56,558 nucleotides of DNA from Actinomadura fibrosa. Lineage in GTDB: Bacteria > Actinomycetota > Actinomycetes > Streptosporangiales > Streptosporangiaceae. The stretch spans positions 1 to 56,558 of the forward strand of contig NZ_CAACUY010000043.1 of assembly GCF_900659615.1 (NCBI RefSeq), given 5' to 3'. This document shows positions 40,816-50,222 of this stretch, piece by piece (positions within the stretch are counted from its first letter, which is position 1; each line of letters starts with the position of its first letter). The notes beneath the pieces were generated by a model that made no database searches, was not told where the DNA came from, and saw only the letters and a list, made by a program, of their open reading frames with translations. The position numbers and the translations under genes are program-made.

Positions 40816-41612
40816 CTGCTTGAGCTTTCTTGCCCGCCGCGGGCGTTCTCTGGTGCTTGGCGAGGGGTGGGGCGGCGGCGGTGGGCTCGTTGGCGGCAGG
40901 TCGGTCCGCAGTAGCGGGGCGGACGGCCGGTCGGGCGGACGTGCAGGCGCGTTCCGCACTCCTCGCAGTACGTCGGGACGGTGCTTTCGTGACGCGGGAC
41001 GGCGCTCCCGTCACGAAAGGAGTCGGGTTCCGTGACGGGATGGGGGCGCAGCCCGTCCAGCAGCATCCGCATCAGGCGCGAGCCGCGTGCCGGGTCGCGG
41101 TGGACCGAGCGCAGGGCGGCGCCGCCGAAGGTCAGCGCGGTCAGGTCCTCGGCGCGCAGGTCGGCGCGGATCGCCCCGGCCTGCCTGGCGTCGTCGAGGA
41201 GGCGCTCCAGGGCCCGGTGCAGCCGCTGCGACGCGGCGGCCAGGACGGCGCGCGGCCAGCCCCGGTCGGCGGTGAGGGCGTCGCAGAACGGCTGGCGGCC
41301 CGCGGAGTCCTCGATCACTTCGAGCAGGAACCCGAACAGCGCGTCGCCGGGCGCGGCGCGGGCGGCCCAGCGGTCGGCGGCGGCCACCAGGTCCGCGAGG
41401 TGCTCGGCGAGGACCGCCTCGATCAGGATCCCCTTGGTCGGGAAGTGCCGGTAGACGGTTCCGGCGCCGACTCCGGCGTGCTGCGCGATCGTGCCGAGCG
41501 ACACCTCCAGCCCCTGTTCGGCGAACAGGCGCATCGCCGTGCGGAGCACGATCTCGCGGTTGCGGCGGGCGTCGGCGCGCCCGGTGGGAACGGGCGTCGG
41601 TGGTGCTGCCAT
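40812..41612 (-). CDS. TetR regulator with C-terminal Cys-rich zinc-knuckle-like tail
   Basis: This 266-residue protein has an N-terminal TetR helix-turn-helix (about 15-65: RTAMRLFAEQGLEVSLGTIA, VGAGTVYRHFPTKGILIEAV) and a helical regulatory domain to about 195. The extra tail has YCEECG and RYCGPTCRQRAHRRR, a Cys4 arrangement that may bind zinc. ATG 41612 is in line with the TetR start. It is divergent from the NmrA-like reductase gene (87 bp between starts), which it probably represses. Confidence 0.88.
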   Translation of the reverse strand: MAAPPTPVPTGRADARRNREIVLRTAMRLFAEQGLEVSLGTIAQHAGVGAGTVYRHFPTKGILIEAVLAEHLADLVAAADRWAARAAPGDALFGFLLEVIEDSAGRQPFCDALTADRGWPRAVLAAASQRLHRALERLLDDARQAGAIRADLRAEDLTALTFGGAALRSVHRDPARGSRLMRMLLDGLRPHPVTEPDSFRDGSAVPRHESTVPTYCEECGTRLHVRPTGRPPRYCGPTCRQRAHRRRPTPRQAPENARGGQESSSS

Positions 41613-41698
41613 GTCACGAAATCCTTGTCCGCGGCAGTGAAGCGGGTGGAGCATTCCGGATCACCTTGAGTATCCCCCACGCATCCGGAAGAGGCACC

Positions 41699-42604
41699 AT
41701 GACATCAGGCGCGTCCGACTCCCCGATCCTCGTCACCGGCGCCACCGGCAGGCAGGGCGGCGCCACGGCCCGGCGCCTGCTCGCCGAAGGACGGCCGGTG
41801 CGCGCCCTGGTGCGCGATCCGGCCGCGCCCGCCGCCGCAGCGCTGGCCACTGCGGGCGCCGAGCTCGTCCAGGGCGATTTCGACGATCCTGCGAGCCTGG
41901 CTCCCGCGCTCGACGGCGTCGCTGGCGTGTTCGGGGTGCCTCCGGTCGCCTTCGGACCCGCCGGGCCCGAGACGGATCTCGAAGCGGCACGCGGGCGCGC
42001 GCTCATCGACGCGGCGGTCTCGGCGGACGTCGGGCAGGTCGTCTTCAGCACCGTCGCCTCGACCTCGGGCTCGGCGTCGTTCTGGGCGGGGAAGGCGCTG
42101 ATCGAGGAGTACCTGCGCGACCGCGTCGCACAGCCCACCGTGCTGCGCCCGGTCCGGTTCATGACCAACTATCTAGGCAGCACGCCCATCGGCGTCGACG
42201 GCATCGCCCGCGGCGTCCATCGGCACATCTTCACCCCGGACCAGCCCATGCAGGTCATCGCCGTCGAGGACATCGCCGAGTTCGCCGCGCTCGCGTTCGC
42301 GGACCCGGCCCGCTTCGCCGGACGGACCCTGGAGCTCGCCGGCGACGAACCGACCCCGGTCGAGGCCGCCGCCGCGATCAGCGAGGCCACCGGGATCCCC
42401 GTGCGGTACGAGCAGCTCACCGACGCCGAGGTCGCCGCGCTGGGCCCGAGGTTCGCCGAGATACGCAAGCGCTGGCAGGACGGCCTCCGCTGGCACGCCG
42501 ACATCGAGGCGCTGCGCGTCATCCACCCCGGGCTCCGCACCCTCGCCGACTGGCTCGCCGAGTCCGGCGCCGCCGCCATCCGCGCCCAGCACACCGCCTC
42601 CTGA
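41699..42604 (+). CDS. NmrA-like NAD(P)-binding reductase
   Basis: This 301-residue atypical short-chain dehydrogenase has an N-terminal Rossmann motif (ILVTGATGRQGGATARRLL, GxxGxxG) and an NmrA/HSCARG-type body (VQGDFDDPASL, VVFSTVAS, LRPVRFMTNYL, VAVEDIAEFAALAFAD). It lacks an obvious YxxxK pair. Relatives are quinone or azo reductases and redox-sensing regulators. ATG 41699 follows AAGAGG. Its TetR neighbour suggests induction by an electrophile or quinone. Confidence 0.87.
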   Translation: MTSGASDSPILVTGATGRQGGATARRLLAEGRPVRALVRDPAAPAAAALATAGAELVQGDFDDPASLAPALDGVAGVFGVPPVAFGPAGPETDLEAARGRALIDAAVSADVGQVVFSTVASTSGSASFWAGKALIEEYLRDRVAQPTVLRPVRFMTNYLGSTPIGVDGIARGVHRHIFTPDQPMQVIAVEDIAEFAALAFADPARFAGRTLELAGDEPTPVEAAAAISEATGIPVRYEQLTDAEVAALGPRFAEIRKRWQDGLRWHADIEALRVIHPGLRTLADWLAESGAAAIRAQHTAS

Positions 42605-42760
42605 ACCGGAGCGGGCGCCTCCGCCGCCGGCGGCCGGTCCGGCGCGTCCCAGCCCAATAGGTGGGTGATTTTGTCCTCTTTGTCGTAAAAGGCCGGTTTG
42701 TAGGCGGGCTCATCGGTGACGTCCCAGGGTCCGCTTCGCAGGTCACCGGCAGGAGGCGAC

Positions 42761-43906
42761 ATGGTCGACCTCGATCTCCACCGCCCGCTCGACCTGCGCG
42801 GGGCCGAGCCGGCGACGATCGGCGTGGAGGAGGAGTTCTTCATCGCCGATCCGGTGACCGGCGTCCCGGTGGCCAAGGCCGACGCCGTCGTGCGGGCCGC
42901 GCGGCGGCTGGGGGTCGTCCTGCAACTGGAGGTGACGCAGGTCCAGGTGGAGAGCAACACCCCGATCTGCCACGGCCTCGCGGACGTGCGGGAGCATCTG
43001 CTGGCCGCCCGGTCGGCCGCCGCCACGGCGGCGGCCTGCTCGGGCGGGCAGCTCCTGGCCGCCGGGGTCCCGCTGGCCGGCCCCGGCGAGCTGCCGATCA
43101 CGGAGTCGTCCCGCTACGAGCGCATCAGCCGCGACTACGGGGCGCTGGCCGCGCAGTACGGCGTGTGCGGGAGCCACGTGCACGTCGGCGTACCGGACCG
43201 GCGGACGGCCGTGCAGGTCTGCAACCACCTGCGGCCCTGGCTGCCGGTGCTGCTCGCGCTGACCGCCAACTCGCCGATCTACCAGGGCGGCGACACCGGC
43301 TACGCCAGCTGGCGGTCGATCCTGTGCGGCCGCTGGCCCTGCGGCGGCGCCCCGCCGTACTTCACCTCCCCGGACCACTACGACGCGGTCGTCGACATGA
43401 TGATCGGCAGCGGCGCGGTGCTGGACCGCGCGATGGTCTACTGGGACGTCCGGGTCTCCTCGCACCTGCCCACCGTCGAGGTCCGCGTCAGCGACGTGCC
43501 CGCCACGGTGGACGAGACGGTGCTGCTGGCCGTGCTCGTCCGCGCCCTGGTCATGACCGCGATCGAGGCGGACCGGCGCGGCGTCGCGGCCCCCCGGGTC
43601 AGCGGCGAGGCCCTGCGCGCCGCCTACTGGCGGGCCGCGCACGACGGCATCGCGGGCAGCGGGATCGACCTGGCGACCGGACGGTGCGTCCCGGCCGGAC
43701 GGCTGCTGCACCACCTGCTCGACCACGTCCGCCCCGCACTGGCCCGGACCGGCGAGCTGGCCGCGGTCGCCGCCCGGCTCGCCCGCATCCTGGACCACGG
43801 CAACGGCGCCGTCGTACAGCGGCGCGCCTTCCAGCACCACCACCGCCTCCAGGACGTCCGCGCCCTCCTGGCCGACCACACCGTCCAGCGACACGACCCG
43901 ATCTAG
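42761..43906 (+). CDS. Glutamate-cysteine ligase-like carboxylate-amine ligase (YbdK/EgtA-type)
   Basis: This 381-residue member of the GCS2 family has IGVEEEFFIADPVTG at the ATP/glutamate site, VTQVQVESNTPIC, GVCGSHVHVGVPDR and LTANSPIYQGGDTGYASWRS, followed by VEVRVSDVPATVDETVLLAV. It would form a gamma-glutamyl amide bond at the expense of ATP. The second substrate is unknown; the ergothioneine-pathway EgtA belongs to the same superfamily. ATG 42761 follows AGGAGG. An M20 dipeptidase follows after 14 bp. Confidence 0.88.
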   Translation: MVDLDLHRPLDLRGAEPATIGVEEEFFIADPVTGVPVAKADAVVRAARRLGVVLQLEVTQVQVESNTPICHGLADVREHLLAARSAAATAAACSGGQLLAAGVPLAGPGELPITESSRYERISRDYGALAAQYGVCGSHVHVGVPDRRTAVQVCNHLRPWLPVLLALTANSPIYQGGDTGYASWRSILCGRWPCGGAPPYFTSPDHYDAVVDMMIGSGAVLDRAMVYWDVRVSSHLPTVEVRVSDVPATVDETVLLAVLVRALVMTAIEADRRGVAAPRVSGEALRAAYWRAAHDGIAGSGIDLATGRCVPAGRLLHHLLDHVRPALARTGELAAVAARLARILDHGNGAVVQRRAFQHHHRLQDVRALLADHTVQRHDPI

Positions 43907-43920
43907 GACCGAGGAACCCC

Positions 43921-45345
43921 ATGACGCACCCGTCCGAGGACCGAGCGCAGACCGTGTCCCCGGCGCGGGCCGCCGAAGTGGCCGAGTACCTGGCCGCGCA
44001 CCGTGACGACGTGATCGCCGCCCTCGCCGGGTGGGTCAGGCTCCGTTCGGTGTCCGGGCTCCCCGAGCGCCGCGCCGATCTGATCAGGTCGGCGAACTGG
44101 CTGGCCGGCGCGCTCCGCGAGGTCGGATTCCCCACCGCGGAGGTCCTGTCGGCGGACGGGAGCCCCACGGTGTACGCCGAATGGTGCACGCGCCCGGAGG
44201 CGCCGACCGTGCTGGTCTACAGCCACCACGACGTCCGTCCCGCCAAGGACGAGATCTGGGAGCAGACGCCGCCGTTCGACCCGGCCCTGCGCGACGGACG
44301 GCTGTTCGGCCGCGGCGCCTCCGACGCCAAAGGCCAGATCATCGCGCACCTGTGGGGCCTGCGAGCACACCTGCAACGGTCCGGGACGCCCGAGCTCAAC
44401 CTCAAGGTGCTCGTCGAGGGCGAGGAGGAGATCGGCTCACCGCACCTCGCCGCCTTCCTGGACGAGCACCGCGACCGCTTCACCGGCACCGACCTGATCA
44501 TGGTGTCCGACACGATGCTGTGGTCGGCCGAGCACCCCGCCGTCTGCCACGGGGTGCGCGGATCCGTCCAGGCGGACCTGGAGATCTACGGTCCCGGGCA
44601 CGACATCCACAGCGGCGCCGTGGCCGGAGCGACCGTCAACCCGCTGTCGGAGATGTGCCGCCTCCTGGCGCGGCTCCACGACGACGACGGCCGGGTCGCC
44701 GTCCCCGGCTTCTACGACTCCGTCGTCGAACTCTCCGACACCGAACGCCGGCAGCTGCGCGCCCTCCCCTACGACGACGAGGACTGGCGACAGCGCTCCC
44801 ATACCCGCACCGTCGTCGGCGAGCCGGGCTACACCGTCCCCGAGCGGATCTACGCGCGTCCGGTCGCGGAGGTGCTGTCGATGGCCTCCGGTGATCCGGA
44901 AGGGCCCTCGCGCGGCGCGATTCCTGCGGTCGCGACCGCCTCGATCACGGTCCGGACCGTCCCGGACCAGCGCGTCGACCAGGTCGCCGAGCAGTTGCGC
45001 CGCTGGGTGGCCGACCAGATCAGCGACGCGGTCGACTACCAGCTCAGCATCCCGGAGGAGACCGGCCAGAACCCCTACGTCACCCCGTCCGGGCATCCCG
45101 CCCTGACCGCCCTGACCGAGGCCATGCGCGCGGGCTTCGGCGACGAGGTCGGACACATGCGCAACGCCGGCGCCGCCCCCGCCGCACTGCTGTCCGGCGC
45201 CCTGGACGCCCCGGTCATCTTCTTCGGCACCGGCCTGCCCGAGGACAACTGGCACGACACCGACGAGAGCATCCGCATCGACATGCTCCTCAAAGGCGCC
45301 GCCACCCTCACCCACCTATGGGAACACCCATCCCTCCACCCCTGA
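43921..45345 (+). CDS. M20-family metallodipeptidase
   Basis: This 474-residue peptidase has the M20 metal and catalytic motifs: VLVYSHHDVRPA (His ligand, Asp), GRGASDAKGQI (bridging Asp), VEGEEEIGSP (catalytic Glu plus ligand), MVSDTMLW (Asp) and a C-terminal TGLPEDNWHDTDESI (His). A dimerisation lid domain lies around 205-330. It hydrolyses di- or short peptides. Placed 14 bp after the gamma-glutamyl ligase-like gene, it may process a gamma-glutamyl or thiol peptide. Confidence 0.92.
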   Translation: MTHPSEDRAQTVSPARAAEVAEYLAAHRDDVIAALAGWVRLRSVSGLPERRADLIRSANWLAGALREVGFPTAEVLSADGSPTVYAEWCTRPEAPTVLVYSHHDVRPAKDEIWEQTPPFDPALRDGRLFGRGASDAKGQIIAHLWGLRAHLQRSGTPELNLKVLVEGEEEIGSPHLAAFLDEHRDRFTGTDLIMVSDTMLWSAEHPAVCHGVRGSVQADLEIYGPGHDIHSGAVAGATVNPLSEMCRLLARLHDDDGRVAVPGFYDSVVELSDTERRQLRALPYDDEDWRQRSHTRTVVGEPGYTVPERIYARPVAEVLSMASGDPEGPSRGAIPAVATASITVRTVPDQRVDQVAEQLRRWVADQISDAVDYQLSIPEETGQNPYVTPSGHPALTALTEAMRAGFGDEVGHMRNAGAAPAALLSGALDAPVIFFGTGLPEDNWHDTDESIRIDMLLKGAATLTHLWEHPSLHP

Positions 45346-45403
45346 CCCCTCTCCGAGCCCTCTTCGCCCGACGGCAGCCCCACCGCACCCACGCGGCCAG
45401 TCG

Positions 45404-45592
45404 CTACCGCTCCGCCCCCTCTTTGATTCGGGCCACCAGGGAAGAGAACTCCGCCGCACTCAGGTGGAGATGCCCGCCGCCCACGTCCTTGGAATCGCGA
45501 ACGCCGATCGCCCGCGCGAGCCGCCCCACCTCAACGCAGTGCTCATCACTGACACCGCCGCTGTAGGAGCTCTTGCGCCACTCAACGGGCAT
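45404..45592 (-). CDS. DUF397 protein (cassette 2, third)
   Basis: This 62-residue DUF397 protein has VEWRKSSYSGG, CVEVG, VRDSKDVGGG and EFSSLVARIKEG. ATG 45592 follows GAGG at five bases and overlaps the preceding DUF397 gene by 11 bp; an ATG at 45610 would extend it by six residues. It is the last of three tandem DUF397 genes behind the XRE regulator. Confidence 0.83.
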   Translation of the reverse strand: MPVEWRKSSYSGGVSDEHCVEVGRLARAIGVRDSKDVGGGHLHLSAAEFSSLVARIKEGAER

Positions 45593-45782
45593 GGTCGCCT
45601 CTACGTTCATGCTTGGCTCGGACCACGAGCGCAGCGAACTCCGCGGCACTCATGATGAGGTGTCCACCGCCCGGATCCTTGGAATCACGGACGGCGATCG
45701 CCCGCGCGAACCGTCCCACCTCAACGCAGTGCTCATCGTTCGCACCGCCGCTATGCGAACTCTTGCGCCAGCAGATGGACAT
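45582..45782 (-). CDS. DUF397 protein (cassette 2, second)
   Basis: This 66-residue DUF397 protein has ICWRKSSHSGG, CVEVG, VRDSKDPGGG and EFAALVVRAK. The C-terminus (KHERRGDHAR) is longer and more basic than in its neighbours, as if read through into the next copy. It starts two bases before the previous stop-codon region and is packed with both neighbours. Confidence 0.83.
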   Translation of the reverse strand: MSICWRKSSHSGGANDEHCVEVGRFARAIAVRDSKDPGGGHLIMSAAEFAALVVRAKHERRGDHAR

Positions 45783-45784
45783 AG

Positions 45785-45973
45785 CTAACGCTCCGGCGTC
45801 TCCTTGATCCGATTCACGAGGGACGAGAACTCCGCCACGCTGAGGTGAAGGTGCCCACCGCTCGTGTTCTTGGAGTCGCGGATACCGATTCCTCGCGGAA
45901 GACGTCCCAGCTCAACGCAGTGTTGGTCGTTGACACCACCGCTGTGCGTACTCTTGCGCCACTGCACGATCAT
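45785..45973 (-). CDS. DUF397 protein (cassette 2, first) coupled to XRE
   Basis: This 62-residue DUF397 protein has VQWRKSTHSGG, CVELG, IRDSKNTSGG and EFSSLVNRIKE. Its ATG overlaps the stop of the XRE-DUF5753 gene by four bases, exactly as in the 12.7-kb cassette. Confidence 0.87.
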   Translation of the reverse strand: MIVQWRKSTHSGGVNDQHCVELGRLPRGIGIRDSKNTSGGHLHLSVAEFSSLVNRIKETPER

Positions 45974-46785
45974 GTGTGCTGCTCCAAGTACTGTTCAACG
46001 AGGGCTCGCGAAGCGTCCTCCGGGAGAGCCTTCGCGCCTATACGGTCGAATCTAGACCACATTTCCCTGACTTTCCATGGTCCTTCGATCAGTCGTCCGC
46101 CGTTCTGAGCCCCCGCATAGGCGACATCCCGGCTCTCCAAGCCGATGATCTGGAAGGGACCGTCGAAGCCTTCGTGCGCACCAGCGGACGATCGAACGAA
46201 ACGGATGATGACGTTCGGAAGGTCCATGGCCTGCCGTAGCTGAACGAGCTGCGCCCTCATGACATCCGCCCCACCGACACATGATCCGAGCACGCTCTCA
46301 TCCATGATCAAGATGGTGAACGGCAGCCTCTCACGTTCGCGGAGTTTCCGTTGCCGAGCGAGACGCTCGGCAACCTCCGCTTGAACATCTTCAGCCGACC
46401 CCGCCTCCACCAGCGCGCGGATGTAGTCCTCAGTCTGGAATTGCCTCGGGATGCTGTGACCGTGGTAGCTCCTGATCGCGATGGCCTGTTCTTCGTACTT
46501 GATGAGTTGGCGGCCCCAGTCGGGGTCGTGGGCCATTCGGGCGAACCAGAGCATGACCTGAAATAGCACGCCTGTTCCGTAGTGCTTGTCGAGCAGGCGC
46601 ATGTGGTCGTCGTGCGGACGGCGCCGTCCGGACTCGAAGTTGGAAACAGTGGATCGCTGACAGCCGATGACCTGGCCACACTGCGTCAGCGACATCCCCA
46701 TGCGCTCGCGCCAGAAGCGCATGAAGAAAGCCAGGAAGTGCCACATCGAGATCTTCGGGTCGAGGGGTTCCCGGACGATCGGCAT
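45970..46785 (-). CDS. XRE-family regulator with DUF5753 domain (cassette 2)
   Basis: This 271-residue regulator has the same length as, and is collinear with, the protein at 12761-13576: EPLDPKISMWHFLAFFMRFW, helix-turn-helix MSLTQCGQVIGCQRSTVSNF, LMLWFARMAHDPDW counterpart, YHGHSIPRQFQTEDYIRALV and IGLESRDVAYAGAQNGGRLI. The recognition helix differs (CQRSTVSNF against VARSSVCNM), so the two cassettes probably bind different operators or partners. ATG 46785 follows AAGGAGA. Confidence 0.9.
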   Translation of the reverse strand: MPIVREPLDPKISMWHFLAFFMRFWRERMGMSLTQCGQVIGCQRSTVSNFESGRRRPHDDHMRLLDKHYGTGVLFQVMLWFARMAHDPDWGRQLIKYEEQAIAIRSYHGHSIPRQFQTEDYIRALVEAGSAEDVQAEVAERLARQRKLRERERLPFTILIMDESVLGSCVGGADVMRAQLVQLRQAMDLPNVIIRFVRSSAGAHEGFDGPFQIIGLESRDVAYAGAQNGGRLIEGPWKVREMWSRFDRIGAKALPEDASRALVEQYLEQHT

Positions 46786-46895
46786 GACGTCTCCTTCTGT
46801 TTTCCGTTCTTGGAACTACAGGCGAACCGTAAGGCATGCGAACGAACGTGTGCCAGGGAATCGGTAATCCAGACGAGAACAGAACGAGGGCGGCG

Positions 46896-47309
46896 ATGAC
46901 GGGAGATTTGATCATTCCGATGCTCGCGACTCCGGCGACGGCGGGCATGGCGCGGAGCCTGACGGACGGGCGCCTGCGCAAATGGGACTATTTCGCCATC
47001 ATTGACGACGCACTTCTTGTCGTCGCTGAATTGGTCACGAATGCCATCACCGAAACGCCCAGGAAGGAGATCGTCCTCCAGGTGAGCCGGGAGGCGGCCG
47101 GGGTCATCGTCGCCGTCTGGGACTCAAGCCCTCGCCTGCCGCAGGTCAGGCCGATCGTCGAACTCACTCTGGACGACCTCTGCGGCGACGACCTCGATGA
47201 CAACGGTGGACGGGGGCTGCATCTGGTTCAGTGCCTGGCCAGCGCGTGCGGCGTCACGCCGGATCCCGCCGTCGGCGGCAAGTGGGTGTGGGCTCGCCTG
47301 CGCGCGTGA
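46896..47309 (+). CDS. RsbW-like ATP-binding protein (cassette 2)
   Basis: This 137-residue HATPase_c_2 protein has VAELVTNAITETP as the N box and DDNGGRGLHLVQCLA as the ATP lid. It is the paralog of the protein at 13683-14108 and is likewise divergent from the XRE gene (110 bp between starts). ATG 46896 follows GAGGG. It may phosphorylate a STAS or DUF397-type partner, or bind a sigma factor; the target is not known. Confidence 0.85.
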   Translation: MTGDLIIPMLATPATAGMARSLTDGRLRKWDYFAIIDDALLVVAELVTNAITETPRKEIVLQVSREAAGVIVAVWDSSPRLPQVRPIVELTLDDLCGDDLDDNGGRGLHLVQCLASACGVTPDPAVGGKWVWARLRA

Positions 47310-47315
47310 GTGCGC

Positions 47316-47705
47316 TCAGTCGTTCAGGACGGTCAACGCTCGGCGGGTGACGTCGGGCGGGGCCGCCGCGATGACTTCGTCCAGGGCGCCCAGGGACGTC
47401 TGGAGGTCGGTGATCGAGCGGGTGATCCTGGCACGTTCCCGATGGAGGTCGGCGAGCAGGTCCGAGCAGGTGGGAACCAGGCGGTCGCCGTCGTCGCGCA
47501 GGCAGGGAAGGATCGTGGCAATGGTGGACGTGTTCAGGCCGGCGGCCAGGAGGCTGCGGATGCGGCGGACGGTGTCGATGTCCGAGTCGCTGTACTCCCG
47601 GTAGCCGCTCGGACGTCGGCGGGGATGAAGCAGGCCCTGCTCTTCGTAGTAGCGCAGCAGGCGTTCGTGGACACCCGTCCGTCGCGACAGTTCGCCGATG
47701 CGCAT
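47316..47705 (-). CDS. MerR-family regulator
   Basis: This 129-residue protein has an N-terminal winged helix (1-70: MRIGELSRRTGVHERLLRYY, RRPSGYREYSDSDI) and a C-terminal coiled coil, with one Cys in the effector region (VPTCSDLL). ATG 47705 follows GGGAGGGG. It is divergent from the MFS gene and a dyad lies in the long promoter spacer between them, the usual arrangement for drug-sensing MerR activators (BmrR/TipA style). Confidence 0.9.
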   Translation of the reverse strand: MRIGELSRRTGVHERLLRYYEEQGLLHPRRRPSGYREYSDSDIDTVRRIRSLLAAGLNTSTIATILPCLRDDGDRLVPTCSDLLADLHRERARITRSITDLQTSLGALDEVIAAAPPDVTRRALTVLND

Positions 47706-47728
47706 GGGCCCCTCCCGGTCGATACGCC

Positions 47729-47760
47729 TTGACTCTGACATCCGTGTGAGACTCTAGCGT
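47729..47760 (+). promoter_or_regulatory. MerR-type promoter with long spacer, driving a leaderless MFS transcript
   Basis: TTGACT (47729-47734) and TAGCGT (47755-47760) are separated by 20 bp, longer than normal, as in MerR-activated promoters. The spacer contains the dyad TCTGACATCCGTGTGAGA (47734-47751). The -10 ends eight bases before the MFS start at 47769, so the mRNA should begin at or next to the ATG. Confidence 0.6.
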
Positions 47761-47768
47761 CCCTCGTC

Positions 47769-48995
47769 ATGAGACAGGGCTTCACTACGCTCGCCGTGCT
47801 GTGCGTGAGCGTCTTCGTCGTCGGAACGTCGGAGTACCTGATCTCCGGGCTGCTGCCGCAGGTCGGCGCGGACCTGGGGGTCTCGGTAGGCACGGCTGGA
47901 CAGGCCGTCACCGTCTACGCGCTGGGCGTCGTGGTCGGCGGGCCGCTGGTGGCCGCGCTGACCGCGAGGACGCCCCGCAAGGCGCTTGCGTTGGGGTTGA
48001 TGCTGCTGTTCGCGGCGGGCAGCGCGATCAGCGCCTCGGCGACCTCGTTCGAATTGCTGCTGATCGGACGTCTGGTCTCGTCGCTCAGCCATGCCGCCTT
48101 CCTGGCTCTGGCGATGGTGATGGCCACGAGCGTGGTCCCGCCGGACAGGACCGGCACGGCGATCTCCACGGTCGCGTCCGGTTTCACCGTGGCGACCCTG
48201 CTCGGCGTGCCGCTGGGGGCGCTGCTGGGCGAGAGGGCCGGGTGGCGCGCCCCGTTCGCCGTCCTGACCGCGCTGGCGCTGGCGGGCGTCGTGCTGCTGG
48301 CGGCCGTCCTGCCCAGGCAGCAGGCCCCGGCCACGCGGCTGCGGGACGAGGTGCGGGTCGTGACGCGCCGCCCGGTCCTGCTGGCCATCGTCACGACGGC
48401 GGTCGGCTTCTCCGGTGTCGCGACCGTGTTCACCTACATCACCCCGTTGCTGACGCGGGTGTCGGGGTTCTCCCCGGCGGCGGTGTCCGGGCTGCTGCTC
48501 GCCTACGGGGCGGGCAGTTTCGTGGGCAATCTCTTCGCTGGACGGTTCGCCGACAGGTCCCTGAGCGCCACCGTTCGGGGGGTGTTCGGCGGGCTTGTCG
48601 GGGTGCTCGCCCTCATGCCGTTCGCCGCTCTCTGGCAGCCGTCCGCGATGGCGGCGGTCCTGGTGCTCGGGCTGCTGGCCACGGCCACCATCGCGCCGCT
48701 CCAGGGGCTGATCCTCCGCCACGCCGGTGATGCCCCCACGCTTGCCGTCGCGGCGAACGTCGGCGCGTTCAACCTCGGCGCGGCCGGAGGCTCGGCCATC
48801 GGCGGTGTCATCGTCGCGGCGGGCGCGCTGCGCTGGGCCGGTCTGGTCGGGGCGACCTTGAGTCTGGTGGGCCTCGCCTTGACCTATCTCGTTCTGCCCC
48901 GCACCTCTTCGTCTGCTCGGACCTTCCCGGACGGCGTCAGCGGGCGTCATCCCGTCGTCCCATCGGTAGAGACGCGTGGGGCGCGCACCCGGTAA
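47769..48995 (+). CDS. MFS drug-efflux transporter (DHA1-type)
   Basis: This 408-residue inner-membrane protein has about 12 predicted helices. It has DHA1 features: first helix with VFVVGTSEYLISGLLPQVGA, motif A region TARTPRKALALGLML, GFTVATLLGVPLGALLGERA as motif C, and a late NVGAFNLGAAGGSAIGG helix. It probably exports a drug or arabinose-like sugar with proton exchange. No ribosome-binding site is visible upstream, in keeping with a leaderless message. It is controlled by the divergent MerR gene. Confidence 0.9.
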   Translation: MRQGFTTLAVLCVSVFVVGTSEYLISGLLPQVGADLGVSVGTAGQAVTVYALGVVVGGPLVAALTARTPRKALALGLMLLFAAGSAISASATSFELLLIGRLVSSLSHAAFLALAMVMATSVVPPDRTGTAISTVASGFTVATLLGVPLGALLGERAGWRAPFAVLTALALAGVVLLAAVLPRQQAPATRLRDEVRVVTRRPVLLAIVTTAVGFSGVATVFTYITPLLTRVSGFSPAAVSGLLLAYGAGSFVGNLFAGRFADRSLSATVRGVFGGLVGVLALMPFAALWQPSAMAAVLVLGLLATATIAPLQGLILRHAGDAPTLAVAANVGAFNLGAAGGSAIGGVIVAAGALRWAGLVGATLSLVGLALTYLVLPRTSSSARTFPDGVSGRHPVVPSVETRGARTR

Positions 48996-49058
48996 CGCGT
49001 GCTCCGTGTGCGTAGCACTGCGTGCGGGCGGTGCTGCCGAGCTTTCCTCTGTGGTTGT

Positions 49059-49091
49059 GGCCCGGCGCGTCTTGGGTGGACGCGCCGGGCC
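49059..49091. terminator. Bidirectional terminator hairpin
   Basis: GGCCCGGCGCGTC and GACGCGCCGGGCC make a perfect 13-bp stem with a seven-base loop between the convergent MFS and ECF-partner genes. Confidence 0.75.
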
Positions 49092-49115
49092 GGTGCTGGG
49101 ACGGGGTGGTCGTCG

Positions 49116-50218
<1,103 letters not shown>

Positions 50219-50222
<4 letters not shown>

